This document shows, in pieces, positions 1 to 25,256 of a DNA stretch of 64,000 nucleotides; position 1 is the stretch's first letter, and each line of letters begins with the position of its first letter. The notes under the pieces are model-generated. The model made no database searches, was not told where the DNA came from, and saw only the letters and a program-made list of their open reading frames with translations. The DNA comes from Polyodon spathula (lineage: Eukaryota > Chordata > Actinopteri > Acipenseriformes > Polyodontidae). The stretch lies in assembly GCF_017654505.1 (NCBI RefSeq), contig NC_054542.1:248001-312000 (forward strand), read 5' to 3'. The translations under genes and the position numbers were made by a program.

Positions 1-87
1 CTTTCATGAGACACAGAACTCGTGACGAAAATATATTTTGGCTTTTAAATATACACATTACGAAGATGTATGTGTTTGTGTTTGCAG

Positions 88-161
88 CCTCAACAAGAAC
101 CAGAATGCAGGAACAAAAACTGAAAGATGTGGCCGACGCATTGAAGAGGGATGAAAAGTGA
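88..161 (+). CDS. rb1: Retinoblastoma protein RB1, last coding exon (partial gene)
   Basis: A TTTGCAG acceptor ends at 87. The next 74 bases encode the extreme C-terminus of the retinoblastoma pocket protein, with TGA at 159-161. The first two bases complete a codon begun in the preceding exon outside the window. The peptide begins STRTRMQEQK and ends KRDEK. Vertebrate RB1 ends in the same way: a TSTRTRMQ motif followed by a short charged tail. RB1 is a nuclear regulator that holds E2F factors and chromatin modifiers in check before S phase; this segment lies past the pocket, at the end of the C-terminal domain. All other exons lie left of the window. Identification rests on the short tail motif plus the neighbouring rcbtb2 and cysltr2, the same neighbours as in human 13q14. 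Confidence 0.88.
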
Positions 162-1106
162 AGCCACCCATCACCTCAGGGGAAGAACACTCTAGTCTGC
201 TAGACTTTCGCGTCATAACATTGTTTATTTTTATTATTTTTATTTTGTTTTTTTAATTTTTGTACATTTCATAATGTGGTAGTTTAAATTCATGTGCACA
301 AAATATGTGCAGTTCTTTTTAATTTATACTCCTGTGTGGTTTGTATTTTTTATTTAAAAGTTGTTTTGGGTTATTGAACAAACCTACAAATGTGCCTATA
401 AAAGCCCAATGTCGTCTGCAAAGACAGAGGCTTTTAAAAGTTTTGATAAATGCACTAATTCTTTTTGCCCATGTTTGTGTTGCCAGAAATGTGTGCTTAT
501 TAGTATTTTAGTTCTATCTCCACAAAAGGTGTGGGCATATTCTTTTCCAAATGGACAATGAAAAACTATGTAACTGACCTCTTTATTAACAGTTTCTTGT
601 GTGCCAGACAGAATTTATCCCTGCTGTTAACTTATGCCGTGTCTTCCTGAAGTTAAATCTCGTAAGTTACCGTCTTTTGGTGCCAAATCGAGGTCTATGA
701 TAGTCACGTATGTGTCATACCCTCTGTGACAGCTCTGATACTGGAGACGGTTGCACCGCCCTCGTTTGATGTATAGGTCTCGTCAGTTGTAGTTATCTTT
801 GAAAGTACGCGTCTTCTTGTGTTAAAGTACTGTTAATGTTACAGGTCATTTTTATTGAACCTCATCGGATAGAACCTGTTAAAGGTGCAATAACCAGTGA
901 TTCATTGCCATGTCTCACACGTCCCTTGTTTTGCTGTTGGTTTTTTCTTGTATTAATATTTCATGTTGACAATGGAAGTTTGGTGGAAGTGCTTGTTTCC
1001 ACAGTTTATATGAAGCATTGCCATCCGAGTGCAATACCATTACCTGGAATTGTGTTGTGTTTGTGAGGTGAGACCTTTTTGAAAATCTTGGTTATTACAC
1101 CTTTAA

Positions 1107-1764
1107 AGAGTTACTCAACAGGCTGTAGGGTTTAAAACACACTGCATTACTTTCCCCAATTTCTGCTTTTGTTGTATGTATTCCTGCAATATTTTTTTCA
1201 ACATAACGGACTGTTTTGATATTAATATTTATATCCCTGGTCATAAATCAGTTTTGATTACTTTTATTTTAGTTTTACATCAGTTATGCATTGGGTCTTT
1301 CAATCAAAATGTCTTCTGAAATCACAACACTTATGCTGTTGTGTTGCTTAGAATATAGAGTTCTTGCTTAAGGTTGTATTACTGGTTATTCCACATTAAC
1401 CCACCAACATAACGCATGCATTTATTTATTGCCATTTTATGGCAAGAGTGGGCAGGTAGAGTCCTGACAAACATGGCTGACAGATGAATCCGTCAAAATG
1501 CTGAATTTTGTGAGAGAAGCCAGGAACCAATTAAATGTTGTGATTTCAGAAGACATTTTGACGGTAAGACACCATGCCAAACCAGTAAAAAAAAAAAAAA
1601 AAATAATAAAAAAAAAAAAAACTAAAGTAACTGATTTATGAGCAGCGACATCAAAGCAATAGCAATTATGTTGAAAAGGTTATAGCAGGAATATTTTCAA
1701 CAATGCACAAATTGGGGAAAAGTATTGCAGTGTGTTATAAACCCTACAGACTATTCATTAACTC
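1107..1764. repeat. Large imperfect inverted repeat (fold-back element)
   Basis: Roughly 1107-1329 reappears in reverse complement at about 1536-1764. Matching landmarks are CTGTAGGGTTT, ACACACTGCA, CATAAATCAGTT and a nearly perfect AAAATGTCTTCTGAAATCAC. The arms are about 225 bases, diverged by substitutions and indels, around a spacer of about 205 bases. This may be a fold-back or MITE-type element, or an inverted duplication. It lies in the probable rb1 3'UTR, so an RNA copy could fold into a long hairpin. Confidence 0.75.
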
Positions 1765-2580
1765 TTAACTTAAAACATGTTTTTCATAAAATGTGATTTT
1801 CCAGGTACTTGCACTCTATTATTCATATTATGATTTCTCCTCACGTGGCCTACAATGACTTGACTGTTATCAAACTAAAAAGGGATCGTTAGATACCTGT
1901 GAATCATAACCTTATACAGACACAATGGCCCAAAACAAGAAGTACCAGTAATAGTATTAGAAACATTTTAATATGCAAGGTACTTTGGTTGTTTTTAGAG
2001 TTTTAGATGATCAAGACATGTTGCAAAGGAGTAGTGTCAAGGTCTTTTGTTGGTCCACAGCTGGCTGGAAAAATGCAATTCCTTGAAAATTATTTTTTTC
2101 TCACCTGACAGATGAAAATATGCCCATCGTAGATTTATGCTTGTCTATTGGCTCAACAGCCTGGCTTTAGTGTTGGTTGTATTGTCACGCTTGTCCAGCA
2201 ACACACACTTCACTTAAAATTATTATTTCACTTAAATTCACTTAAAATGCTACAGTAAAGAGCAGTTGATACACATCAAATGATTTTTAGGATGGGCTTA
2301 AAAAATGTCAATAAGTTTCATTTTTCAAACTAGTCGTGGGCCAAAAAAAGATATGTTTTCCTTTCATTTTTATAATATATTCTGTACATAGACAACGTAA
2401 TTACAACCCCAGGCAAAAACAGAAACTGCTTTGTATTAAGCCATCTGAGAATTCCTTTGCTGTAATGATTTTGTAGATTTGTGTTTGGAAAATACTTGTA
2501 ACTTCATTTGAATTATTATTTGTATAATGTTGTGGCAATTGGCTTAAAGACTGCACATGCAAAAGTTTTATTTTAGTTCA

Positions 2581-2586
2581 AATAAA
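2581..2586 (+). promoter_or_regulatory. Candidate rb1 polyadenylation signal
   Basis: Canonical AATAAA about 2.4 kb past the rb1 stop, followed within 40 bases by TG-rich sequence. It is the best plus-strand candidate before the rcbtb2 tail. Confidence 0.4.
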
Positions 2587-2600
2587 AGAGCAGCCACAAA

Positions 2601-4170
2601 TGTCTGGGCCATGTTTTTGACCAATGCTATTCTCATATACCACAAGTAATTGAAGTCCTTTTAAAAACAGTGTGACATACATGGAAGCCGTTGAGATAAA
2701 GGAAGGTACCTGCTTTGATTGCAGTACCACACCACTGCTAGTGAGCTTGAGCTGTATCCATCAAATCACACGCTTTATTGCCCATTCTCTAATGAGATTT
2801 CATTAGGTCAAGTAGAATAGATTTCCAGGTGTTCATTTCTTATGTCTTTACCATGTACAAATCCTTTCAAAATCAAGACCATAACACGTTTCTACTTTCA
2901 GGGCTTCAGTATGGGGTGTTATAACTCATATACCACTGTGTTCTCCAAATTGGATATTGTGAAAAAATAGTTCAGATTTCATTGACCATGCATCGGGTAA
3001 AATATGAGAAAATAAGTCACAAAAAAAAAACATTTACAGTGTGATTTCTGAGAGCTCAGTTTATTTTCCATCTTGCTAGAAAATGTAAAAAGAACCTTGT
3101 AATACACAACACTATCAGCAGGATCTGTTGGCATGATAACATTTCTATATACTGTTTGACAAAAAATCACATGCAACAGATTCAGCAGTGAAGGAGAGGT
3201 ACATGATACATTGTGGGAAACAGGCATTTGTTTGTTTTCCAGAGAACTAAGGTAGATTTTTAGCAATTTGTGATCCTTCTCTTAGTCAATACCAATAGCA
3301 TTTTACTGAGGGATCTGTTCCTTTTAATGACATAATTAACCAACTTTATTTTAATAAGTGTATTTTTAAAACGTTACGCTACCAGTACAACTGCAGATTT
3401 GTTTCAACTGGACAGCTTTTAATAAACAATGTTTATATTGATTTTAAGAATAACTACCATAGACCAGTCAGGATCTACTGTCCTGTTGATAGGTGTCAAA
3501 ATAAATAAAAAATAGGCCTTGGTTTCAAACCAAAAATATTCATGGAGAACCCCTGCTATAGAACAGGATTTTTAGTTATTAAATGCTGGGGGGAGAAGAT
3601 GTAAGTAATTATGCTTTAATAAAAGTTTAAAAAAAATTAAACTCGGTACAAAAACAGATTAGAAAAAAGGTTTTCTGTCCTATCTGTTGCTGACCATCGA
3701 TTTGCTTAGCTCCCAAGCTGCTGTCCATGTTAAATCTGTTGACCCAGATCATTTACTATCTCAGTTTTGATTCTCTGAAAAAAATAGATTCTTTTTTTCA
3801 GTTACCAACTTACTGTAACACTTAAATATTTACACACTTGTTTGCTGTTGTTGTCAAAGGTATGTGGTAAACAATATTAGTAAATTATTCAATACAGTTT
3901 AAATTTGAGAGCCATCTAATTTTGGGTCCCATTTTGTCAGTGTTGAAATTTTAAATACGCATAGTTTAAAAAAAAAACAAACAAAACACACTCTCACTCA
4001 ATTTTTAGTAGGGTTAGTTAAATGTTTGCTTATCTACACCAGGCCCCATTGTTTGTGGCTGGCACGTTTTTAGACAAAACTTCAAATGCAGGTTGGTTGC
4101 TTGCTATTTACATATTTACATATTCTCCTGGTACTGTTTGTTGAAGTTTAATACAGCCCTTTAGCAATTA
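2601..4170. other. Convergent intergenic spacer between rb1 and rcbtb2
   Basis: AT-rich DNA between two converging genes. I see no gene, RNA gene or recognisable transposon in it. Part may be rcbtb2 3'UTR if that transcript runs past the first poly(A) signal; other minus-strand AATAAA matches exist, for example near 3345. Confidence 0.4.
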
Positions 4171-4188
4171 ACAAAGTGACACTAATCA

Positions 4189-4194
4189 TTTATT
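4189..4194 (-). promoter_or_regulatory. Candidate rcbtb2 polyadenylation signal
   Basis: TTTATT on the plus strand, AATAAA on the transcript strand, 224 bases past the rcbtb2 stop. Position is plausible but unverified. Confidence 0.35.
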
Positions 4195-4417
4195 AAAATA
4201 GGAGATACATATACTAAAGCAGGATGTCTCTAAAATTCTGTCCCAGTATAATCTCAGTAGTTACTTCCATCAAGTTCCTTCACTTCAATCATGTACATGA
4301 CACAACCCGGGGGGAAAAGATCTGAACAGTTCCATTCAAAACTATACATACAGCATGTCTGCTCACCACACCCAGCTTCCAGTGCTCGATGCTGCTTCAT
4401 GGCCAGAGCTGACGGGT

Positions 4418-18901
<14,484 letters not shown>

Positions 18902-19422
18902 CTAAGAACGCACAATCAAAACATCACAAAAGAAATGCAGATAACACTGGGGTTAGGATGAAGAATCCATGGTGGTATGCAGGGCAGTTTTAATGTACTG
19001 AAATTGATCAGAGGGGAATATTGATCAATGGTTTCCATTGCAAACCTCTTTATAGAAACATGCAGCAAAATCTGAACAGACAACGTCTTTTGATCCATGT
19101 GAAGCAGAAAATGTGTACAGTATGTATGGAATAACATACCAATTTAGTACTATTAACCTTTACTGCAGGAATGAGCCATTTTACAGTTAAATATATTTTA
19201 TTTTACTATGAAAATCTGCCTTTGCATTTGCTTCAAAATATGGGCAAAATAAGTTTACTTCCTGTTCGACAGTTATTAGGACACCACACAGATCAGGGGG
19301 GATAATATCTAGCACTGCACAGGAAGTGAACTCATCATAGTTCTGTCACAGGAGACACGGAGCTGGTTTATACCACTATTCCTTACCCCATATTGTAAAT
19401 ACAGTTCATGCTTATAATGGGC

Positions 19423-19506
<84 letters not shown>

Positions 19507-21059
19507 CACACAGAGGTTGTGACGGAGATGTGTTTAAAAAAGGAATAACACGTTAAACACTGCTTCTTCTTGTCAGAGGATGTGGAAAAAATATACAGTA
19601 TATTACCGAAAATGTATTCTCCACAATCAGACACCAAATACGGCTACATCGTTTCAAGTAATTTTACACACTGCTGTTTATAATTTAAGTTCTAGTTATA
19701 GTGTATACATTTTTACTCATTAAATACATAACCTGACATATGACATGCAGCTCGAAATTAAGATAACTTTGAGGATGAAAATCAAATAACTACTGCAAAT
19801 ATATTCAACGTGATTTTATAACCACATTTACACAGAAGTATACAAATGTGCACGACTGATTATTGGGGTGATACATACATTTGTTCTTCAAAAAAAGTCA
19901 CCTGTGTGAATCTAACACATGCATTTCAACTGTTACCGTTACTTAAAAGAAAAAAAAAATATTGCCAAAATGACTTACATAACAGCAACACACCTTTTAA
20001 CAACACGAACTAAGCTTACAGTGACAGCTGATACTCCGGCATTCACGTATGGACGGCATTACTGCTACAGGAACAATGTTTGAACAACAATCAGATAGTC
20101 CCACTACACAAAGAGGAAACATTAATTACCATTAGGAGTTTCTGCTGCAGGTTGTCATCAACGTTCTATTTTTATCATGGGGGCTAAAAAAAAGTGAATA
20201 CCAAATTCATGCATATTTACAGACACACGATGTTCAATACTGATACAAAACAACGTTTCTCTCTTGTTTTCATTTTCTACGACAGTAGATTTCCTGGCTG
20301 CTCAGACGTGGCCAATACCCACCGAGCGCATAGATCCATCGTGTCTATCGGCCATCCATATTATCGTTTTGTCTGGAATTCTTTTTTTAGCAACAGATTG
20401 TTAAGCAGCGTAAACTATGCAACCGCATTAACATGCTGATTTGTTAAACCCTTTTAATGTGAGTAGATGTGATAGTAGTTGGAGGCGTCTTCCCTATATC
20501 ACAAAAGCTACATAAAGCTGAGTCGTTTGGGTTGTATTTTGTAATTGTGTAATTAGTGGGCTAACTGTAAAATGCTGGTAAAGAACAAAAACATTTAACA
20601 CTAGGTGTGATTTTTAGTGAATTAGTTTTGAAGTTTATAGTGTAGGTTTTCTAAGGCTGATAGACAACATAATTTTTCAATCTGTTTAAACCAGCAGACA
20701 AAGAGAGGGATGAACCAAATGTAACAGATATTATAGCTGTAAATGCTGACTGCACACAGATTATGCATATGATTGGCTGCGTGAACAAAATTGCCCATTT
20801 GTTACATGGCTAGTTATGAGGACAAGTGGAATACAGACCTGAATCCCCTTGTGAATCAGAATAATCATAAGAAAAGAGGGGATTTGGATTGTGAAACCAG
20901 AGCTCACCCATTGGTCTTCAATCCTCGTGCAGCTATGAGCTGACATTTGAGCTGGGAATTTCACATTTTGTTGGAAACAAGAAAAATCATTGATAAAAAA
21001 CATTATGAATAAAATAAAATAATAACAAAACCATAGGGTGTATCATGTTTACATTCAAA
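18902..21059. other. rcbtb2 5' flank, with undetermined first exon
   Basis: The acceptor at 18902 requires at least one upstream non-coding exon. No clear CpG-rich promoter is visible. A candidate region is 20280-20350, where the minus strand has an ATTGG box and a GGCCACGTC motif, but no confident exon-donor pair was found. Confidence 0.35.
19427..19512. repeat. (TA)n microsatellite followed by (CA)n
   Basis: About 70 bases of pure TA followed by ACACACACACA. Simple sequence; the poly-Tyr/Ile open frame it yields is an artefact. Confidence 0.97.
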
Positions 21060-22690
21060 ATTTTCTGAACAGAACATAAGAACATAAGTAATTCTAGAAT
21101 GAGAAAAGGCCATTCAGCCCATGCTTTGATGCAAGCGTGGTTCATTAGCACTCACGAGAGGAAAAACAAAAAAAATCTCTAACCAAGGTAGTAGGGAAAA
21201 TGAAACCTCTGGGAATCTGTAGCTAAACGGACCGCCCTTCCTCCAGACGGCTAGCTAAAGGTCACAGAGAGTGTTATACAGCATTGCTCATGACAGCATC
21301 CAGTTTATTCTTGATGGAGCTGATAGTCTCTGCTTCAACAACTCTGTGCGGCAGCCTGTTCCAATGGTTCACCACCCTTTCTGTGAAAAAAACTCCTTCT
21401 TCCAAACAGGGCCCCTGGTTCTGTTCTCTGTGACCTGTGAAAAATAATTATCAGCAGTTACTTTGTTAAATAAACCCTTTGACAATTGTATATACCTCTA
21501 TTAAGTTGCCTCTGGCTCTCCTTTCTAGGCTATACTGATTCAGCTTTTTCAATCTATCTTCATATGACATGCCCTTCAATCCTGGAATTAATCGTGTTGC
21601 TCGCCTGTGTACTCTCTATAATGCCCCTACGTTTTTCTTATGATATGGGGACCAGAACTGTACACAGTATTCTGTGTGTGATCGTACCAGTGCATGATAT
21701 AATTTTTATATAACTTCTCTAGATCTGTCTTGGCTATATAACCTAACATTCTGTTTGCCTTTTTTTTAATGCTTCTCCACACTGTCTAGTTGGCTTAAGA
21801 GATTCCACTGCTACCCCCAAGTCCTCCTCTATTTTGTTACTATTCATGCTGTGCAGCCACTAATGTTTTTGCACCCTATGTGCAAGACTTTGCATTTATT
21901 CACATTAGATTTACTCTGCCAAGTGTCAGCACACGCTTGAATCTTGTCCAAATCTCTTTGTATTAAAGTAGATGATTGGGAGTTGGCTACCCCTCCCAGT
22001 TTTGTGTTGTCTGCAAATTTGCATAGTTTGCTGATTATGTCTTGGTCCAAGTCATTTATATAGATGAAGAATAGCATTGATCCCAATACTGTTCCCTGTG
22101 GTACCCCACTTGTTACGTTACTCCAGTTTGATGCCTGTCCTCTAATTATAGCTCTCTGCTTTCTATTTTGTAACCAGTTATGAAACCATGCTGCTATTTT
22201 ACCATGATTTTACATGTGATTGATGTTAAACTTGTAGGTCTGTAGTTCCCATAGTTTAATTTATCTCCCTGTCTTTTTAATATAGGAAAAGCATTGCCAA
22301 TTTTCCAGTCCAGTGGAATCTCCTTTGTTTATAGATTTGTTTAACATATAACATGATGGTTTAAAAATCTGCTCTCCACTCTCCCTAAGGTTTCCTAGAC
22401 AGATTCCATCAGGCCTGGGGAATTTGTTTATTTTAAGTTCCGCTAGCTCCCTTTGTACTTCATTCTCTTCTATAACAAACTCTGCTAAAGATGTTGTTTG
22501 TGTACATTCTGTTAACTTTGGTATGTTGTATAAATCCTCCTTTATAAATACAAAATATTGATTGGGTACATCTGTGATTTAGTAGCTTTACTATGCCCGG
22601 GGGTGCAGCCTCGAGTCCATTTCTCTTTTTTTCTGAGCCCACTTTAATGACTAGATGTAAAAAAATAGGTGCCATCTACTCCACTTGGAT
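21060..22690 (-). mobile_element. CR1-like LINE, 5'-truncated reverse transcriptase
   Basis: On the minus strand, decayed CR1/L3-type reverse transcriptase appears in order: PDGICLGNLRESGE near 22400, then MLFFIYINDLDQDI and KLCKFADNTKLGG (22086-21990), then IPGLKGMSYEDRLKKL near 21560. The catalytic FADD reads FADN. The 3' end near 21070 is TTATGTTCTTATGTTC, the 8-base tail repeat typical of CR1 elements. Multiple stops; 5' end missing near 22690. Confidence 0.85.
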
Positions 22691-22983
22691 TATATATATA
22701 TAAAAAAATAAACTAGCAAGGTACTATCGGCAGACTGTCAATCAAAACACACATTTGCAAATCACAGTCGACAGATTGTCTATCTGGTGGCGGGATGCAA
22801 AGCGAGCACTCTTACAATAGATCAGTATTAAGGTCATGTGATTGCTGTGCTGGGAGATGTGATACTAAAGGCGTAATTTTGTGAGCCCGAACAGACCAAA
22901 CAGAACTGGACACCTGATTTTGTGAAACTGTTCACCGTCCTGTCGTGGGGCTTGTTCAGTCGATCAGCCTGGTGTGCTCGAGG

Positions 22984-23120
22984 CAAGGGCGCTGGAACTA
23001 GGGGTGCTGGGGTGCGGTAGCACCCTCTTGGCTTTGCATGGCTTCCATCATATACAGGGGTTACAGTTTTGTTTAATGGCTTTCAGCACCCCCACTTTCC
23101 AAATTGTTCCAGTGCCACTG
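22984..23120. mobile_element. hAT-like MITE copy 1, 137 bp
   Basis: Starts CAAGGGCGCTGG and ends CCAGTGCCACTG, near-perfect inverted ends. The flanks GCTCGAGG (22976-22983) and TCTTGAGG (23121-23128) agree at 6 of 8 bases, fitting an aged 8-bp hAT target duplication. A second copy is at 60554-60691. Confidence 0.75.
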
Positions 23121-23429
23121 TCTTGAGGAGCAGATCCACACGGTGAAACATGGTGGCTAAAAGTTTAGCATCACCTACATTTTCTTTTTGGATTGAGACA
23201 TAATAAAAATTAAAAAAACAAAACTAGATTAACATAATTTAGATATTTTATTTAAGATTATGTAATCAAAGAAGCTACAAGATGATATTGCAAACCTCTA
23301 CTGGAAGCCATAATGGTTGTACAGTACAGTAACCTCCACCACTGGCGGATTAGCTGTACCCATCTGTAGCTGTTTCTGTCTAACACGTTACAGCAGGTAT
23401 ATAAAATATAAAAAATACATCCCATCAGG

Positions 23430-23810
23430 ACTTCTGCTTATCATCCACAGACGGACAGTTTGGTGGAACGCTTTAATCAGACCTTGAAGCAGATGTTGAG
23501 CTGTTTTGTAACGCAAGAGAAAAAACATTGAGCATTGCTTCTTCCCTACCTCTTTTTTGCAGTGAGAGAGGTGCCGCAGAGTTCAACAGGGTTCTCCCAA
23601 CCTCAGTTGAAAACTGACGTTGTGGGTACGCCGAGGTCAACTAAAAGGAACTTCAGAGGACCGCAACAGGGAAAGCAAGTTTTTGATCCGTCAGCAAAGA
23701 GGAATGAAAAATTAACTCCTACCTGTTTTCGCTGCCTTGAAACCGGGCATTCGCCGCAGTCCTGCAGATATAAAGAATTCCAGTGCAGGGCCTGTCAACA
23801 GTGAATGGGC
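23430..23810 (+). pseudogene. Gypsy-type integrase fragment joined to a gag-like zinc knuckle
   Basis: From 23430 the frame reads SAYHPQTDSLVERFNQTLK, the catalytic-Glu region of Ty3/Gypsy-type integrase. A stop follows, then in another frame LLPYLFFAVREVPQSSTGFS, still integrase. Within the same open frame the sequence changes to FDPSAKRNEKLTPTCFRC and GHSPQSC, a C-X2-C-X4-H-X4-C gag zinc knuckle. Gag normally precedes pol, so this order implies deletion or joining of two insertions. Non-functional. Confidence 0.78.
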
Positions 23811-24325
23811 CTGCAAAAGCAAGTCACACTTGTCGAAATGGGGGAACCAGCCGCGTACCTCCGCCAGCCCCGTCACATAGCTGCTACGGCTGCAGCAACA
23901 ATGAAAAAGATAGAGAAACTGATTTAGGACTTTATGCTGTGAACTCTGATAATGAGTGTGTAAAACCGTACATGGGCGGAGCGGGCGTGGCATCCCTGGA
24001 CAGTGCAAGGCATGCATCCTTGGGAGGTGCGGGTGTGGCCAACAGCGCAGGAACCTCTGGCCAGGGTGGCAGAGGCCAGACTTCGTCCTCACTGTCGGCC
24101 GGTGGAGGCAGTTCCAGCTCCTCTGGTGGTGGAGGCTGGTATAAAAACCTGTTTTCCTCTAGCAGCAGGGCTGGGGCTGAGGTTGCTGCCGGCTCCACCG
24201 ACAGCAGGGCTGGTGGCACTGCCGGTTCCTCCGACAGCAGGGGTAGGGTAGGTGGCATTTCTGGCTCTTTCGACAGCAGGGCTGGTGGTCGGCATCTCCG
24301 CAGGTCTCCCTTCAGCAGTAAATAA
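23811..24325 (+). other. Gly/Ser-rich open frame with in-frame repeats, probably retroelement-derived
   Basis: Continues downstream of the gag-like knuckle. The plus-strand frame is rich in Gly, Ser and Ala with repeats such as DSRAGG and GSSDSRG. AGCAGG landmarks recur at 24164, 24203, 24236 and 24275; these spacings of 39, 33 and 39 are all multiples of three, which suggests past coding use. GC-rich against an AT-rich surround. No family recognised. The open frame ends at TAA near 24323. Confidence 0.4.
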
Positions 24326-24889
24326 AGAGGCTGCTGTGCAGCACCAGCTTCACGTCCCCCCCCCCAAAAAAAATTCCATTAATAACAAGTTTGTCCTACC
24401 CTTCAACACCCAAATCAAAAATATATAGATGTGGACCATAATGGTACCTGGTTGAATGTTCCCTGCCCCATGTTACCTTGGCAAGGACTTGTGTGATAAT
24501 TCCAAGCCTGTGGAAGTCATTTGTGCATCTGTGGCAAACTAAGGTGTTATTTATGTGGTGCTGCTGAAGCACATAGTTAAAGCATTTTGCTCTGAATTTT
24601 CCCTTAGAGTGCTGAGGGACTTGCCTTAGTGGTTTCACAGAATCAGTCACACAGAACATCAGATAACAGATTTAGATAGCTATCTCTCCAGTTGCATTTC
24701 ATGTCTGTTAGTTGTTTAGGGTTTGGTCTGATGCATGAATTGTGAAATACGTTTCTATGGAACTGTATGTGTTTATTTTGGCAGCCAGACAGTACATGTT
24801 GAACAGAAGACCTCATCACTGAGGAACTATTTAAAACTGCATTCAACAAGCAGTAGTCTTGAAGTGCTTATAGCTTCTGTAAATCTCAC
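24326..24889. other. Unassigned spacer
   Basis: Contains a C10A8 run near 24358-24371; otherwise no gene or element recognised. Confidence 0.35.
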
Positions 24890-25251
24890 TGTGGCAGGCT
24901 GGTGAGTGGACAGAGGCCCAGAGACAGACTGCAGTTCAAAAAATATATACTTTTATTATAAATTAACGCAAAATAAACGTGCACAAGAGCAAAACAAAGA
25001 TGTTTCCAGGCTGGGCAATGCCTTTGGATTTATCAAAATTCAAAAATCACACACCGAAACACCAACCTGCTTCCTCAGCTCCCTCCTCTCTACTGGGAGG
25101 CTGAGGCCTCCTTTTATGCCAGGTGGCTAAATGATAATTGATTAATTACATTAGTTGATTGATCCCACCTGGGGCAATCAACCTGGGCAGGGAGGAGAAT
25201 CTAACTCCATCCCTGCCAGTATTTCCAAGGGCAGAGCCCTGCTCTGCCACA
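24890..25251 (-). mobile_element. Solo LTR, 362 bp, with perfect 5-bp target duplication
   Basis: Ends TGTGGCAGG and CTGCCACA form an 8-bp inverted repeat. The flanks CTCAC at 24885-24889 and 25252-25256 are identical. On the minus strand it has CATAAAAGG (near 25111-25119) as a TATA-like box and AATAAA (24952-24957) as a poly(A) signal, in the right order for an LTR. No internal region adjoins, so it is a recombination-derived solo LTR. Confidence 0.85.
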
Positions 25252-25256
25252 CTCAC

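Larger units (their letters stand above)
162..2600 (+). other. Probable rb1 3' untranslated region
   Basis: AT-rich non-coding DNA directly after the rb1 stop. It runs to an AATAAA at 2581-2586, the first good plus-strand polyadenylation signal seen. Its only notable structure is the inverted repeat at 1107-1764. The short open frames here have no recognisable homology. The exact 3' end is unproven and the transcript could end earlier. Confidence 0.45.

Noticed and set aside
19383..19637. Poly-Tyr/Ile open frames over TA/CA arrays (also at 42992, 44848, 54432 and 54484)
   Set aside because: Direct translation of dinucleotide microsatellites.
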